The notes below the pieces were generated by a model. It did not search any database and was not told the origin of the DNA. It was given only the letters and a program-made list of their open reading frames with translations. Source: Streptomyces sp. PR69 (GTDB lineage Bacteria; Actinomycetota; Actinomycetes; Streptomycetales; Streptomycetaceae). From it: DNA of 64,000 nucleotides. A program made the translations under genes and the position numbers. The stretch lies in the NCBI RefSeq assembly GCF_026420845.1, contig NZ_JAOWCB010000008.1, forward strand, positions 124,001 to 188,000, given 5' to 3'. Shown piece by piece: positions 33,889-43,809 of the stretch (position 1 is the first letter of the stretch; the number at the start of each line of letters is the position of its first letter).

Positions 33889-35553
33889 TCAGGCCAGGCC
33901 CGGCCCCCGCACCGGAATCGACGTGAACGTCGGCGCGGGCGCCGGATCCTGAAAGAAGTCATTCCCCTTGTCGTCGACGACGATGAACGCCGGGAAGTCC
34001 TCCACCTCGATCTTCCACACCGCCTCCATCCCGAGTTCCTCGTACTCGACGACCTCGACCTTCTTGATGCAGTCCTGCGCCAGCCGCGCCGCGGGCCCGC
34101 CGATCGACCCCAGATAGAAGCCGCCGTGCGCACCGCACGCGTCGGTGACCTGCTTGCTCCGGTTGCCCTTTGCCAGCATCACCTTGGAGCCGCCCGCCGC
34201 CTGGAACTGCTCCACGTACGAGTCCATCCGCCCGGCGGTCGTCGGCCCGAAGGACCCGGATGCGTAGCCTTCCGGCGTCTTGGCCGGCCCCGCGTAGTAC
34301 ACCGGGTGGTCCTTGAGGTACTGCGGCATCTCCTCGCCCGCGTCCAGCCGCTCCTTGATCTTGGCGTGGGCGATGTCGCGCGCCACGACCAGCGGTCCGG
34401 TCAGCGAGAGCCGGGTCTTGACGGGGTACTTGGTCAGCTCGGCGAGGATCTTGTCCATCGGCTGGTTCAGGTCGATCCTGACGACGTCCCCGGACTCGTC
34501 GAGATGCTCGTCCGTCGTCTCCGGCAGGAACCGCGCAGGGTCCGTCTCCAGCTGCTCCAGGAACACGCCTTCCGCCGTGATCTTCGCGACGGCCTGCCGG
34601 TCGGCGGAGCAGGACACGGCGATCGCGACCGGGCAGGACGCGCCGTGTCGCGGCAGCCGGACCACGCGCACGTCATGGCAGAAGTACTTGCCGCCGAACT
34701 GCGCGCCGATGCCGATCTTCTGCGTCAGCTCAAAGACCTTCTCCTCCAGCTCCTTGTCGCGGAAGCCGTGGCCGAGGGCCGAGCCCTCGTCGGGCAGCTC
34801 GTCGAGGTAGTGCGCGGAGGCGTACTTCGCGGTCTTGAGCGCATACTCGGCGGAGGTGCCGCCGACGACGACCGCCAGGTGGTACGGCGGGCAGGCGGCC
34901 GTGCCCAGCGAACGGATCTTCTCCTCCAGGAACTTCATCATGCTCGCCTCATTGAGCACGGCCTTCGTCTCCTGGTAGAGGAAGGACTTGTTGGCGGAGC
35001 CGCCGCCCTTGGCCATGAAGAGGAACTTGTACGCGCCGCCGTCGGTCGCGTACAGCTCGATCTGCGCGGGGAGGTTCGAGCCGGTGTTCTTCTCGTCCCA
35101 CATGGTCAGCGGGGCCATCTGCGAGTACCGCAGATTCAGCTTGGTGTACGCGTCGTAGATGCCGCGCGAGAGGGCTTCCTCGTCCCGCCCCCCGGTCAGC
35201 ACGTTCTGGCCGCGCTTGCCCATCACGATCGCCGTGCCGGTGTCCTGGCACATGGGCAGCACGCCCGCGGCCGCGATGTTCGCGTTCTTCAGCAGGTCGA
35301 GGGCGACGAACTTGTCGTTCGACGACGCCTCGGGGTCGTCGATGATGCGCCGGAGCTGGGCGAGGTGCGCGGGGCGCAGATAGTGCTGGATGTCGTGGAT
35401 CGCCTCGGCGGCGAGCTGGCGCAGCGCCTCCGGCTCGACCTTGAGGAACGTACGGCCGTCGGCCTCGAAGGTGGAGACACCCTCGGACGTCACCAGGCGG
35501 TAGGGCGTGGTGTCCTCTCCCAGGGGGAGCAGATCGGTGTACGCAAACTCCAT
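33889..35553 (-). CDS. fumB: Class I fumarase (4Fe-4S)
   Basis: A 554-aa iron-sulfur fumarate hydratase with the alpha and beta domains fused. Cluster cysteines appear in [10 protein letters not shown] and in [29 protein letters not shown]; the C-terminal domain ([39 protein letters not shown]) is complete. Catalyses the same step as FumC but is oxygen-labile. Start: ATG 35562 abuts the gagga site, so ATG 35553 ([11 protein letters not shown]), 9 nt from it and matching family starts, is preferred. The symbol follows common Streptomyces use for the class I enzyme. Confidence 0.93.
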   Translation of the reverse strand: MEFAYTDLLPLGEDTTPYRLVTSEGVSTFEADGRTFLKVEPEALRQLAAEAIHDIQHYLRPAHLAQLRRIIDDPEASSNDKFVALDLLKNANIAAAGVLPMCQDTGTAIVMGKRGQNVLTGGRDEEALSRGIYDAYTKLNLRYSQMAPLTMWDEKNTGSNLPAQIELYATDGGAYKFLFMAKGGGSANKSFLYQETKAVLNEASMMKFLEEKIRSLGTAACPPYHLAVVVGGTSAEYALKTAKYASAHYLDELPDEGSALGHGFRDKELEEKVFELTQKIGIGAQFGGKYFCHDVRVVRLPRHGASCPVAIAVSCSADRQAVAKITAEGVFLEQLETDPARFLPETTDEHLDESGDVVRIDLNQPMDKILAELTKYPVKTRLSLTGPLVVARDIAHAKIKERLDAGEEMPQYLKDHPVYYAGPAKTPEGYASGSFGPTTAGRMDSYVEQFQAAGGSKVMLAKGNRSKQVTDACGAHGGFYLGSIGGPAARLAQDCIKKVEVVEYEELGMEAVWKIEVEDFPAFIVVDDKGNDFFQDPAPAPTFTSIPVRGPGLA

Positions 35554-35738
35554 TACGGCCATTCCTCACTCGGCAGACGGCGGCGCGGCCTCCTTTGGCA
35601 GCACGTCCTCAAGCGTAGGGCGAGGGCTCGGGGGCGATTCTGTGAGGTAAGGCTCAGTTGCGGCGGCCCGCAGCCGGACGGCAGCCGGACGGCAGCCGGC
35701 CCCTCCGGGCGGACCGCAGCCAGACTCGCGTCCCCTGT

Positions 35739-35764
35739 CGCGATCTATCGCGTTTCGCTACCCT
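35739..35764 (+). promoter_or_regulatory. Leaderless promoter with CGCGAT-ATCGCG operator (DUF1707 gene)
   Basis: TACCCT (35759-35764) is a good -10, six nt before GTG 35771, so the transcript should be leaderless. A 6-bp dyad CGCGAT-ct-ATCGCG (35739-35752) lies between the -35 and -10 positions, where a bound repressor would block the polymerase. Confidence 0.65.
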
Positions 35765-35770
35765 GGGCCC

Positions 35771-36442
35771 GTGGACCTTGAGAAGCATGACGCCACGTCC
35801 CCGCCCGAGACGCCCGCCCCGCTGCGCGCCTCGGACGCCGACCGCGACCGGACCGCCGACATCCTCCGGGAGGCGCTGGCCGAGGGCCGGCTCGACGCCG
35901 AGGAGCACGCGGAGCGCATCGACGCGGTCTACCGGGCCAAGACCGTCTCGGAGCTGGAACCTCTCGTACGGGACCTCCCCGCGCCGTCGCGGAGCCGCCC
36001 CGCCCCGGACCCGTACCGCTTCCCGGACGACCTGCCGGGCCCCGGGGCCGGCGCCCGTCCCGCGGACAGCCTCGTCGCCGTCTTCTCCAGCAACACCCGA
36101 AAGGGGCGCTGGCGCGTCAACCGCAGACTGAAGGCATTCTCCCTCTTCGGCAACATCGAGATCGACCTCACCGAGGCGCTCTTCGAGCAGCGCCTGACGG
36201 TGATCGACGCGGGGTCCGTCTTCGGGAACATCGAGGTCCGTGTCCCGGAGAACATCACGCTGCGCGGCGCGGGCTCCGGATTCTGCGGCAATTTCGAGGT
36301 CGTCAGCCTGGAGGCCGAGGACCCGGAAGCCCCGGTCGTGGCCGTCAACGGGTATGCGGTTTTCGGCAATGTGGAGGCGAAGCCGAAGCGCGGCCGCCGT
36401 ATCGCCGACCTCCACGACCGCCTGCGCAAACACTTCCGCTGA
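35771..36442 (+). CDS. DUF1707 and LiaF-like C-terminal domain protein
   Basis: A 223-aa protein. DUF1707 (about 18-70: RASDADRDRTADILREALAEGRL…EEHAERIDAVYRAKT…ELEPLVRDLP) is followed by a linker and a beta-helical 'cell wall-active antibiotic response' domain like the C-terminus of LiaF (about 100-200), recognised by the repeated FG-N-I/F-E turns (SLFGNIEIDL, SVFGNIEVRV, GFCGNFEVVS, AVFGNVEAKP). No membrane helix, so it is probably cytosolic or peripheral. The family is linked to envelope stress signalling; function here unproven. Transcript likely leaderless. Confidence 0.9.
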   Translation: MDLEKHDATSPPETPAPLRASDADRDRTADILREALAEGRLDAEEHAERIDAVYRAKTVSELEPLVRDLPAPSRSRPAPDPYRFPDDLPGPGAGARPADSLVAVFSSNTRKGRWRVNRRLKAFSLFGNIEIDLTEALFEQRLTVIDAGSVFGNIEVRVPENITLRGAGSGFCGNFEVVSLEAEDPEAPVVAVNGYAVFGNVEAKPKRGRRIADLHDRLRKHFR

Positions 36443-36606
36443 CACCCCGCCGACAGGGCCGCGCCGGAGTGCTTTTCAGCCTTGTGCGCCTGTATGCAAT
36501 TCCGTACATCGGAACTCAGTGCCACTCAGTGCATAGGGCCGCGCACAGCGGGTAGGGACTGCTGCATCGTCTCTCTCGCTCGCGAAGCCGTCGTCAGGAG
36601 TAGACC

Positions 36607-36957
36607 GTGCTGCAACTGCCGCATCAGTCCCTGCAGGTAGCCGCCGTTCCGTCGCAGCGCATTCCGGCGCGGGAAGATCAGGCCGGTCCCTGGCATGCGG
36701 AGGCGGTGTGCCGCCGGGACGAGGCCGGATTGTTCTTCGCGCCGTCGAAGGAGCCGACCGCCGCACGGCTGTCCCGCGAGGAGGCTGCGAAACGGGTCTG
36801 CGCACGCTGCCCCGTGATGGTCGAGTGCCGGGAGCACGCGCTGCTCCAGCCCGAGCCGTACGGGGTGTGGGGCGGGCTCACCGCCGCGGAGCGCCGTGTG
36901 GTCCTGGCGCGGCGCAGGCGGCGCGAGATGGAGCTGAAGAAGTCCGCCGCCGCCTGA
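36607..36957 (+). CDS. wblI: WhiB-family regulator (WblI)
   Basis: A 116-aa 4Fe-4S WhiB-like protein. The four cluster cysteines are C35 (EAVCRRDEAGLFF) and CARCPVMVEC, which gives the C-x2-C-x5-C pattern; the G[VI]WGG turn is present as YGVWGGLT, followed by the basic DNA-contacting tail (RRVVLARRRRREMELKK). WhiB-like proteins bind the principal sigma factor and respond to O2/NO. I call it WblI from the gene order wblI-glpX next to the class I fumarase. GTG 36607 follows caggag. Confidence 0.88.
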   Translation: MLQLPHQSLQVAAVPSQRIPAREDQAGPWHAEAVCRRDEAGLFFAPSKEPTAARLSREEAAKRVCARCPVMVECREHALLQPEPYGVWGGLTAAERRVVLARRRRREMELKKSAAA

Positions 36958-36962
36958 GGAAT

Positions 36963-36992
36963 GGGGCGCCCCGACCGTCGACAGGGCGCCCC
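36963..36992. terminator. Bidirectional terminator between wblI and glpX
   Basis: GGGGCGCCC (36963-36971) pairs with GGGCGCCCC (36984-36992), directly after the wblI stop and 41 nt from the glpX stop on the other strand. Confidence 0.75.
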
Positions 36993-37033
36993 TTCTCTGT
37001 GTCTCTGCTGCTGCCTGCTGCCTCTGCTGCTGG

Positions 37034-38065
37034 TTACTGCGCGCGGTCGAAGTCGATGGCGCTGTACGCGCGCAGCTTTGACAGCCGGTGCGTCGAGTCG
37101 ATCTGCCGGATCGTGCCCGACTTGGAGCGCATCACCAGGGACTGCGTGGTCGCCGTCTCCGCCCGGTAGCGCACGCCCCGCAGCAGCTCGCCGTCCGTGA
37201 TGCCGGTCGCGACGAAGAACACGTTCTCGCCGCTGACCAGGTCGTCGGTGTGCAGCACCCGGTCCAGGTCATGGCCCGCGTCGATCGCGCGCTGCCGCTC
37301 GTCGTCGTCCTTCGGCCACAGCTTGCCCTGGATGGTGCCGCCGAGGCACTTGATGGCGCAGGCGGAGATGATGCCCTCCGGCGTACCGCCGATGCCGAGG
37401 AGCAGGTCGACGCCGGTGCCCTCCTTGACGGCCATGATCGAGCCGGCGACGTCACCGTCCGAGATGAACTTGATCCGGGCGCCCGTCTCGCGGATCTCCT
37501 TGACGATGCCCTCGTGGCGGGGGCGGTCCAGGATCACCACGGTCACATCCTCCGGCGCGGAGTGCTTCGCCTTGGCGACACGGCGGATGTTCACCGACAC
37601 CGGGGCGTTGATGTCGACATAGTCCGCGGCCTCCGGGCCGGTGACCAGCTTGTCCATATAGAAGACCGCGGACGGGTCGAACATGGTGCCGCGGTCCGCG
37701 GCCGCCAGGACCGCGATGGCGTTGGGCATGCCCTTGGCCGTCAGGGTGGTGCCGTCGATCGGGTCGACGGCGATGTCGCACTCGGCTCCGGTGCCGTCGC
37801 CGATGCGCTCCCCGTTGTAGAGCATCGGGGCCTCGTCCTTCTCACCCTCGCCGATGACGACGACGCCGTTCATCGACACGGTGTGGACGAGGGTCCGCAT
37901 GGCTTTGACGGCCGCGCCGTCCGCACCGTTCTTCTCGCCGCGGCCGACCCACCGGCCGGCGGCCATCGCGGCGGCCTCGGTCACCCGGACGAGTTCCAGG
38001 GCGAGGTTGCGGTCGGGGGCCTCGGGGGAGACCTCAAGCTGGGACGGCAAGTGGTGCTCGGTCAT
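37034..38065 (-). CDS. glpX: Class II fructose-1,6-bisphosphatase GlpX
   Basis: A 343-aa gluconeogenic phosphatase (EC 3.1.3.11). Metal-binding residues in [14 protein letters not shown] and the superfamily motif [14 protein letters not shown], and the later [21 protein letters not shown] and GIGGTPEGI segments, are complete. In most actinobacteria this is the only FBPase, so it is needed for growth on non-sugar carbon. ATG 38065. Convergent with wblI, divergent from the DUF4245 gene. Confidence 0.95.
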   Translation of the reverse strand: MTEHHLPSQLEVSPEAPDRNLALELVRVTEAAAMAAGRWVGRGEKNGADGAAVKAMRTLVHTVSMNGVVVIGEGEKDEAPMLYNGERIGDGTGAECDIAVDPIDGTTLTAKGMPNAIAVLAAADRGTMFDPSAVFYMDKLVTGPEAADYVDINAPVSVNIRRVAKAKHSAPEDVTVVILDRPRHEGIVKEIRETGARIKFISDGDVAGSIMAVKEGTGVDLLLGIGGTPEGIISACAIKCLGGTIQGKLWPKDDDERQRAIDAGHDLDRVLHTDDLVSGENVFFVATGITDGELLRGVRYRAETATTQSLVMRSKSGTIRQIDSTHRLSKLRAYSAIDFDRAQ

Positions 38066-38211
38066 CGGAGCGCACCTTTCTGTACGACGACGGCCGGATG
38101 AGAGGGTGCTGTGACTCTATCGGTAGGTCGATAAATTGAGCAGAGGGCCCCACGTTTGAGCGGACCCCCCTCGAGTCTGAGCGCTTCGGGCGTGATGCGA
38201 CCATAGGGCCC

Positions 38212-38730
38212 GTGGCAGGCAAGCGAGGCATCAAGACGGTGCGGGACATGGTTCTCTCGATGGCGCTGATCTGCGCCTGTGCGGGAGGCATCTACCTGTT
38301 CATCCCGCACGACGACAAGGCCGACCCCATCAAGCCGGTCGACTACCGCGTGGAGCTGGCCACGGCCCGGCGCGCCGCCCCGTACCCGGTGGCCGCGCCG
38401 GAGGGCCTGGCGGAGGGCTGGAAGCCGACCTCGGTGACGTACAAGGGGGCGGAGGGCAGCGCCTGGCACCTCGGCTTCCTGGACCCGGAGCGGGAGTACG
38501 TCGCGGTCGAGCAGTCCACGGCGCCCGCCGAGAAGTACATCGAGGAGATCACCCACGGGGCCGCGGACACCGGCAAGACGCGGCAGGTGGCCGGGCAGAC
38601 CTGGAAGCAGTGGGAAGGCCCGAAGTACGACGCGCTGGTGCGCCAGGAGAACGGCGCGACGACGGTGGTCACGGGCACCGCGCCGCTGGAGCGGCTGGCG
38701 GAGATGGCAGCCGCGCTCAAGGCGTCCTGA
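38212..38730 (+). CDS. DUF4245 domain membrane-anchored protein
   Basis: A 172-aa protein. One N-terminal membrane helix (RDMVLSMALICACAGGIYLFIP), then an extracytoplasmic DUF4245 domain: DYRVELATARRAAPYPVAAPEGL, WKPTSVTYKG…WHLGFLDPEREYVAVEQS, KQWEGPKYDALVR, ending VVTGTAPLERLAEMAAALKAS. Function is unknown; it regularly accompanies glpX in actinobacteria. GTG 38212 lies 8 nt after a GACCAT -10-like box, so a leaderless transcript is probable. Confidence 0.9.
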   Translation: MAGKRGIKTVRDMVLSMALICACAGGIYLFIPHDDKADPIKPVDYRVELATARRAAPYPVAAPEGLAEGWKPTSVTYKGAEGSAWHLGFLDPEREYVAVEQSTAPAEKYIEEITHGAADTGKTRQVAGQTWKQWEGPKYDALVRQENGATTVVTGTAPLERLAEMAAALKAS

Positions 38731-38756
38731 CCTCCTGACCTCCTGACTTCTTGAGT

Positions 38757-38803
38757 ACGCGGCAGGCCGCCGCACCCGGGTCGGGTGCGGCGGCCTGCCG
38801 CGT
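38757..38803. terminator. Perfect 22-bp hairpin terminator
   Basis: 38757-38778 and 38782-38803 are perfectly complementary over 22 bp with a 3-nt loop, between the convergent DUF4245 and nitroreductase genes. A short direct repeat (cctcctga twice) lies just upstream. Confidence 0.9.
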
Positions 38804-38831
38804 GTGTGAGCGTGTGACCGCGTACGGGGGC

Positions 38832-39419
38832 TCAGACGGTCGTGACGACCTCGTCGTAGGCGAGACGCGGGGAGCGCGGGAAGGAAGCGCCCTCGGCGGG
38901 CTTGCCGATGTTGACGATCATCAGCGGGGAGTGGTCGTCGTCCAGGAACTCCTTCTGAACGCCCGCGAAGTCGAACCCGGTCATCGGACCGGCCGCGAGC
39001 CCCGCGGCGCGGACGCCCACGATGAAGTACGCGGCCTGCAGCGCGGCGTTGAAACCGGCGGCGCGCTCACGCACGGGGCGCTCGGTGAAGAAGTCCTTGG
39101 CCTGCGGGAAGTGCGGGAAGAGGGCGGGCAGCTCCTCGTGGAACTCGTTGTCCGCGGCGAGGATCGCGACCAGCGGGGCGGCGGAGGTCTTCGCGCGGTT
39201 GCCCTCGGCCATCAGCGGGGCGAGCCGCTCGCGGGCCTCGTCGGAGCGGACGAGGACGATGCGCAGCGGCGTCTGGTTGAAGGCGGTCGGACCGTACTTG
39301 ATCAGGTCGTAGATCGCCTGCACCTGCTCCTCGGTCACCGGCTCGTCGGTGAAGGCGTTGGCGGTGCGGGCCTCGCGGAAGAGGAGGTCCTGGGCGGTGG
39401 GGTCAAGGACGAGGGACAT
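38832..39419 (-). CDS. Nitroreductase-family malonic semialdehyde reductase (RutE-like)
   Basis: A 195-aa FMN-dependent nitroreductase-fold enzyme. The family marks are FREARTANAFTDEPVTEEQVQAIYDL (split here by its helices), KYGPTAFNQTPLRIVLV with FMN-contact residues, and the C-terminal GFDFAGV / NIGKP segments. This subgroup is annotated as malonic semialdehyde reductase (reducing to 3-hydroxypropionate). ATG 39419 follows ggaagg; an upstream in-frame ATG at 39455 lacks a site. A strong dyad lies 60 bp upstream, so expression is likely repressor-controlled. Confidence 0.9.
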   Translation of the reverse strand: MSLVLDPTAQDLLFREARTANAFTDEPVTEEQVQAIYDLIKYGPTAFNQTPLRIVLVRSDEARERLAPLMAEGNRAKTSAAPLVAILAADNEFHEELPALFPHFPQAKDFFTERPVRERAAGFNAALQAAYFIVGVRAAGLAAGPMTGFDFAGVQKEFLDDDHSPLMIVNIGKPAEGASFPRSPRLAYDEVVTTV

Positions 39420-39480
39420 ACAGGGACCTTCCGAACAAAAGATGTAAAGCGTCATCGGGTGACGGCTCCACCGTACGTCG

Positions 39481-39499
39481 TTGATAGATTAACTTTCAA
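39481..39499. promoter_or_regulatory. MarR-like operator before the nitroreductase gene
   Basis: TTGATAGATTAACTTTCAA is a near-perfect 19-bp dyad (TTGA.AG…CT.TCAA) in an AT-rich island. Its form matches MarR/HxlR-type sites. It is 62 bp upstream of the reductase start. Confidence 0.65.
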
Positions 39500-39544
39500 C
39501 TAAATCCGGAGTTCGGTGATCCGCTTCACAGCGGCTGCCTCCGG

Positions 39545-39817
39545 TCAGCCCTCGTGGTTCTCTGCGCCCCGCTCGCCCTGCTTGCCCTCCGCGCCCTCCT
39601 CGCCCTGCTCCTCGCGGGCCAGAGCGGCGTCCAGCCGGGCGCGGGCGCCTTCCAGCCAGTGCTTGCAGACCTTGGCCAGCTCCTCGCCGCGCTCCCAGAG
39701 GGCGAGCGACTCCTCCAGCGTCGTGCCGCCCGCCTCCAGCCGGCGTACGACCTCGATCAGCTCGTCCCGCGCCTGCTCATAGCCGGGAACGGCCGCGTCG
39801 TCGGTCTTGGCAGTCAT
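39545..39817 (-). CDS. xseB: Exodeoxyribonuclease VII small subunit
   Basis: A 90-aa helical protein: [36 protein letters not shown] is the XseB signature (given as its two parts [13 protein letters not shown] and [14 protein letters not shown] in register), with an acidic Glu/Gly-rich tail. Several copies wrap the XseA subunit in the nuclease. Downstream of xseA, with a 129-bp gap holding short imperfect repeats. Confidence 0.93.
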   Translation of the reverse strand: MTAKTDDAAVPGYEQARDELIEVVRRLEAGGTTLEESLALWERGEELAKVCKHWLEGARARLDAALAREEQGEEGAEGKQGERGAENHEG

Positions 39818-39850
39818 GTGATCACCCTATGTCCGTGTCGTCGGCGTCCT

Positions 39851-39932
39851 CTGCGCGCCTGTCCGCGCCCTGTCCGCGCCCCGTCCGCGCATTGTCCGCC
39901 GCGCATTGTCCGCCGCGGATTGTCCGCGCCTT
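39851..39932. repeat. Short imperfect tandem repeats between xseA and xseB
   Basis: The motif gtccgcgcc / gcattgtccgcc recurs about six to seven times in 80 bp. Two copies of gcgcattgtccgcc are exact. Probably replication slippage; may add spacing or secondary structure between the two operon genes. Confidence 0.75.
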
Positions 39933-39946
39933 GTGCGTCGCGCTGT

Positions 39947-41155
39947 TCACTCGGTGACCCGCACCGTGAACTCCCCCTCGCTGACGCGCGCCCGCAGCGT
40001 CTCGTCCTCCGTCACGTCATCCGGGGAGCGCACGACGGCCCCGTCCGCCCGCTGGAGCACCGCGTAGCCCCGCTGGAGCGTCGCGGCGGGCGACAGCGAC
40101 ACCACGCGCGCGCGGGTATGCGACAGCTCGGACTCCGCCCTGTCCAGCAGATGCCCGAACACCCGGCGGCCGCGCGCCGCGAGCGCCTCGACCTCCGCCT
40201 CCCGCTCGTCTGCCATCCGGTGCGGATGCTCCATCGAGGGCCGGGCCAGGGCGTGGGCGAGCCCCCGCTCCTCCCGGTCGAGCAGCGCCCGCACACAGCG
40301 CAGCGCACGGTCCCTGAGGGCGTCCACCCGGTCCAGCTCCTCGCCGACGTCCGGCACGACCTTCTTGGCCGCGTCCGTCGGGGTGGAGGCGCGCAGATCC
40401 GCGACGAGGTCGAGCAGCGGGGAGTCCGGCTCATGCCCGATCGCGGACACCACGGGCGTACGGCACGCGAAGACCGCGCGAACCAGCTGCTCGTCCGAGA
40501 ACGGCAGCAGGTCCTCCACGCTGCCGCCGCCGCGCGCGACGATGATCACGTCGACGTCCGGGTGCTCGTCCAGCTCCTTGACCGCCTGCACGACCTGCGC
40601 GACGGCGTGCACGCCCTGCACCGCCACATTGCGCACTTCGAAGCGGACGTGCGGCCAGCGGTGCCGGGCGTTCTCCAGCACATCGCGCTCCGCGGCAGAG
40701 GACCGGCCGCAGACGAGCCCCACCCGGTGCGGCAGAAACGGAAGCGGCCTCTTCCGCTCGGCGGCGAACAGCCCCTCCGCCCCGAGTGCCCGCTTGAGCT
40801 GCTCAAGCCGGACGAGCAGCTCCCCGACGCCCACCGGCCTTATCTCGGCCGCCCGCAGCGAGAGCTGTCCCCGCGGGGCGTACCACTCCGGCTTGGCGTA
40901 CACGACGACCCGCGCGCCCTCGGACACGACGTCCGCGACCGCGTCGAAGACCTGCCGATAGCAGGTGACGCTCACCGAGATGTCGTACGACGGATCGCGC
41001 AGCGACAGAAACACCACCCCGGCCCCGGGCCGCCGCGACAACTGGGTGATCTGCCCCTCGACCCATACGGCCCCGAGCCGGTCGATCCACCCGCCGATGA
41101 GCCGCGACACCTCGCCGACGGGCAGCGGCGCTTCTGCGGTCGTCTTGAGAGCCAT
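39947..41155 (-). CDS. xseA: Exodeoxyribonuclease VII large subunit
   Basis: A 402-aa catalytic subunit that degrades single-stranded DNA to oligonucleotides. N-terminal OB domain ([22 protein letters not shown], then GVVFLSLRD), catalytic domain with [37 protein letters not shown] and [17 protein letters not shown], then the coiled-coil carrying XseB. ATG 41155 ([16 protein letters not shown]) is the family start. Co-directional with xseB. Confidence 0.95.
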   Translation of the reverse strand: MALKTTAEAPLPVGEVSRLIGGWIDRLGAVWVEGQITQLSRRPGAGVVFLSLRDPSYDISVSVTCYRQVFDAVADVVSEGARVVVYAKPEWYAPRGQLSLRAAEIRPVGVGELLVRLEQLKRALGAEGLFAAERKRPLPFLPHRVGLVCGRSSAAERDVLENARHRWPHVRFEVRNVAVQGVHAVAQVVQAVKELDEHPDVDVIIVARGGGSVEDLLPFSDEQLVRAVFACRTPVVSAIGHEPDSPLLDLVADLRASTPTDAAKKVVPDVGEELDRVDALRDRALRCVRALLDREERGLAHALARPSMEHPHRMADEREAEVEALAARGRRVFGHLLDRAESELSHTRARVVSLSPAATLQRGYAVLQRADGAVVRSPDDVTEDETLRARVSEGEFTVRVTE

Positions 41156-41282
41156 GCGTGCGAGCGTATAGGCCACCGCCGACAGCCCCATACGGCTTCC
41201 CGCGCCGTGCCCCGCGCGGCGGCGCGGATCCCACGGGCCCCGCGGCGGCAGGGAGCCTGTGCGGCGCGCTCCGTCCGCGCGG

Positions 41283-42671
41283 CTACGGGGAGCGGTCGCG
41301 GGGTGTCCGCCGAGCGGCGGGACGACGCCGCTGGAGCGTCACCACGACCAGGCCCGCGCCCAGCCAGACCGCCCCCACCGCCTGGGCCGATCCCGCGGCC
41401 TCCGTGATGACGGCGATCAGGATGCCCGCGCCCGCCACCGGCGCGGCGACATGGCGCAGCCAGTGCGGCGGCCCCGCCATCCGGCGGACCGCGAACCAGC
41501 CCACCACGCTCGCGTGGAGCATCACAAACGCCGTCAGCGCCCCGATGTCGACCACGGACACCAGATGGTCCATCCCGTCGTCACGGCGCGCCGCCCACAC
41601 GGCCGCCGCCATCGTCACGGCCGCCGCGAGCAGCAGGGCAACCCGCGGAACACCCGCGTCCGTACGGGCCAGGGCCCGCGGCAGCCGGCGGCCGCGGGCC
41701 ATCGCGAACAGCAGCCGGCCCGCCGCCGCCTGCCCCGCCAGCGCCGCGAACGCCGCACCGATCGCCTTGCTCGCCGCCACCAGGTCGTGCAGCCACACCC
41801 CCACCGAGGCGTCCACCGCGTCGTAGAACGCCGCCCCCTGCAGCTCCGGCCGCTCCGCCAGCTGTGCCGACGACACCGGCTCCAGCAGGGCCGCCAGATA
41901 GCTCTGGACGACGAAGAGCACCCCGGCGAGCGCCAGACAGAACAGCACCGCCCGCGCCACCTTCCGGGACCCCCCGGTCGCCTCCTCCGCGAAAGAGGCG
42001 ATCGCGTCGAAGCCCAGATACGACAGCACGGCCACCGACACGGCCCCGAGCACCGCCGCCACGGAGAAGCCCGCGTCCCCGGTGAACGGCGAGAGCCAGT
42101 CGCGCTGCGCTCCATCCCGTACGAGCACGACCGCGGCGGCCGCCGCGAACACGATCAGGACGGCGATCTCCATGGCGAGCACGGCGAAGCCGACCCGCGC
42201 GGCGGGCCGCACGCCCCACAGGTTCAGCAGCGTCGTCACGACCACCGCGAGCGAGGTCCACACCCACCGGTCCACGGACGGAACCAGCGCCTCCATGGCG
42301 ATTCCGGAGAAGAGATAGGCGACGGCGGGGATCAGCAGATAGTCGAGCATCGCCATCCACCCGGCGATGAACCCGGGAGCCTCGCCGAGCCCCTTGCGGG
42401 CGTACGCGAACACCGATCCGGCCTGCGGGGCCACCCGCACCATCTGGGCGTAGCTCAGGGCGGTGAAGGCCATCGCGACCGTCGCGACGACGTACACCAG
42501 GGCCACGGCCCCATGGGACCGGGCGTCCAGGGCGCCGAAGATCCCCACAGGGGCCATGGGGGCGATGAACAGCAGCCCGTAGACGACGAGATCGCGGAAC
42601 CCGAGGGTGCGGCGCAGCCCGGTGTGGCGCTCGCTCCCGGACCGCGGCTCTGACGTCCGCGCAGCGTCCAT
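41283..42671 (-). CDS. APC-family amino acid permease
   Basis: A 462-aa permease with 12 predicted membrane segments. The first ([21 protein letters not shown]) contains the unwound substrate-binding stretch typical of the APC fold; the conserved [19 protein letters not shown] counterpart reads [17 protein letters not shown], and [25 protein letters not shown] is the usual loop before segment 7. Amino acid or polyamine substrate not determinable. ATG 42671; aaaggag lies upstream at slightly long spacing. Divergent from ispH. Confidence 0.92.
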   Translation of the reverse strand: MDAARTSEPRSGSERHTGLRRTLGFRDLVVYGLLFIAPMAPVGIFGALDARSHGAVALVYVVATVAMAFTALSYAQMVRVAPQAGSVFAYARKGLGEAPGFIAGWMAMLDYLLIPAVAYLFSGIAMEALVPSVDRWVWTSLAVVVTTLLNLWGVRPAARVGFAVLAMEIAVLIVFAAAAAVVLVRDGAQRDWLSPFTGDAGFSVAAVLGAVSVAVLSYLGFDAIASFAEEATGGSRKVARAVLFCLALAGVLFVVQSYLAALLEPVSSAQLAERPELQGAAFYDAVDASVGVWLHDLVAASKAIGAAFAALAGQAAAGRLLFAMARGRRLPRALARTDAGVPRVALLLAAAVTMAAAVWAARRDDGMDHLVSVVDIGALTAFVMLHASVVGWFAVRRMAGPPHWLRHVAAPVAGAGILIAVITEAAGSAQAVGAVWLGAGLVVVTLQRRRPAARRTPRDRSP

Positions 42672-42779
42672 CGCGCCCGTGCTCCTTTCGCCCCCCTTCC
42701 GTTCCCTTTCGGCCCCTGCGCACTCCCGAGGGCCCAGTCTCGGCCCGGCGGGTGATCTCACGGGGCAGCGACGCGGCCT

Positions 42780-42785
42780 TACGAT
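42780..42785 (+). promoter_or_regulatory. -10 box of the ispH promoter (leaderless)
   Basis: TACGAT ends 7 nt before ATG 42793; no ribosome site is present, so transcription probably begins at or next to the start codon. Confidence 0.6.
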
Positions 42786-42792
42786 GGTGCGC

Positions 42793-43779
42793 ATGACTGC
42801 TACGCCGACTCCTGCCCGTCGCGTCCTGCTCGCCGCCCCCCGCGGCTACTGCGCGGGCGTGGACCGCGCCGTAATCGCCGTCGAGAAGGCCCTGGAGCAG
42901 TACGGGGCCCCGATCTACGTCCGTCACGAGATCGTTCACAACAAGTACGTCGTCCAGACCCTGGAGAAGAAGGGCGCGATCTTCGTCGAGACGACGGCGG
43001 AGGTGCCCGAGGGCTCGATCGTGATGTTCTCGGCGCACGGCGTCGCGCCGACCGTCCACGAAGAGGCGGCCGAGCGGAAGCTCGCCACCATCGACGCCAC
43101 CTGTCCCCTGGTGACGAAGGTCCACAAGGAGGCCGTGCGGTATGCGAAGGACGACTTCGACATCCTGCTGATCGGCCACGAGGGCCACGAGGAGGTCATC
43201 GGCACCACAGGCGAGGCCCCCGAGCACATCACCCTGGTCGACGGCCCGGACGATGTCGACCAGGTCGAGGTCCGCGACCCGTCGAAGGTCGTCTGGCTCT
43301 CCCAGACCACCCTCTCGGTCGACGAGACGATGGAGACGGTGGACCGTCTCAAGACCAAGTTCCCGCTGCTCGTCTCACCGCCCAGCGACGACATCTGCTA
43401 CGCCACGCAGAACCGCCAGATCGCGGTGAAGCAGATGGGCGCCGAGTCCGACCTGGTCATCGTGGTCGGCTCGCAGAACTCCTCCAACTCCAAGCGTCTG
43501 GTGGAGGTCGCGCTCGGCGCGGGCGCGCGCGCCGCCCATCTGGTGGACTACGCCGACGAGATCGACGAGACCTGGCTGGAGGGTGTGACCACGGTCGGCG
43601 TGACCTCGGGCGCGTCCGTGCCGGACGTGCTGGTCGAGGGCGTACTGGAATGGCTGTCCCAGCGCGGCTTCGAGGATGTGGAGATCGTCAAGGCGGCCGA
43701 GGAGTCGATCACCTTCTCGCTGCCGAAGGAGCTCCGCCGCGATCTGCGCTCCGAGGCGGCCGAACTCGCCAAGGAGTGA
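42793..43779 (+). CDS. ispH: 4-hydroxy-3-methylbut-2-enyl diphosphate reductase
   Basis: A 328-aa [4Fe-4S] enzyme, last step of the MEP isoprenoid pathway (EC 1.17.7.4), giving IPP and DMAPP. The three cluster cysteines are in [22 protein letters not shown] and [20 protein letters not shown], the SQTTLS and [10 protein letters not shown] segments contact the diphosphate. It supplies substrate to the cis-prenyltransferase encoded at 10 kb. ATG 42793 ([20 protein letters not shown]) was chosen because a TACGAT -10 lies 7 nt upstream; two further in-frame starts (42784, 42787) overlap that box. Confidence 0.96.
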   Translation: MTATPTPARRVLLAAPRGYCAGVDRAVIAVEKALEQYGAPIYVRHEIVHNKYVVQTLEKKGAIFVETTAEVPEGSIVMFSAHGVAPTVHEEAAERKLATIDATCPLVTKVHKEAVRYAKDDFDILLIGHEGHEEVIGTTGEAPEHITLVDGPDDVDQVEVRDPSKVVWLSQTTLSVDETMETVDRLKTKFPLLVSPPSDDICYATQNRQIAVKQMGAESDLVIVVGSQNSSNSKRLVEVALGAGARAAHLVDYADEIDETWLEGVTTVGVTSGASVPDVLVEGVLEWLSQRGFEDVEIVKAAEESITFSLPKELRRDLRSEAAELAKE

Positions 43780-43796
43780 CTGTCGGCGCGGGCCCG

Positions 43797-43802
43797 TAAC
43801 GT
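43797..43802 (+). promoter_or_regulatory. -10 box of the ppgK promoter (leaderless)
   Basis: TAACGT lies 7 nt before ATG 43810 and 18 nt after the ispH stop; there is no ribosome site, so ppgK probably has its own leaderless transcript. Confidence 0.55.
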
Positions 43803-43809
43803 TGTGTCC

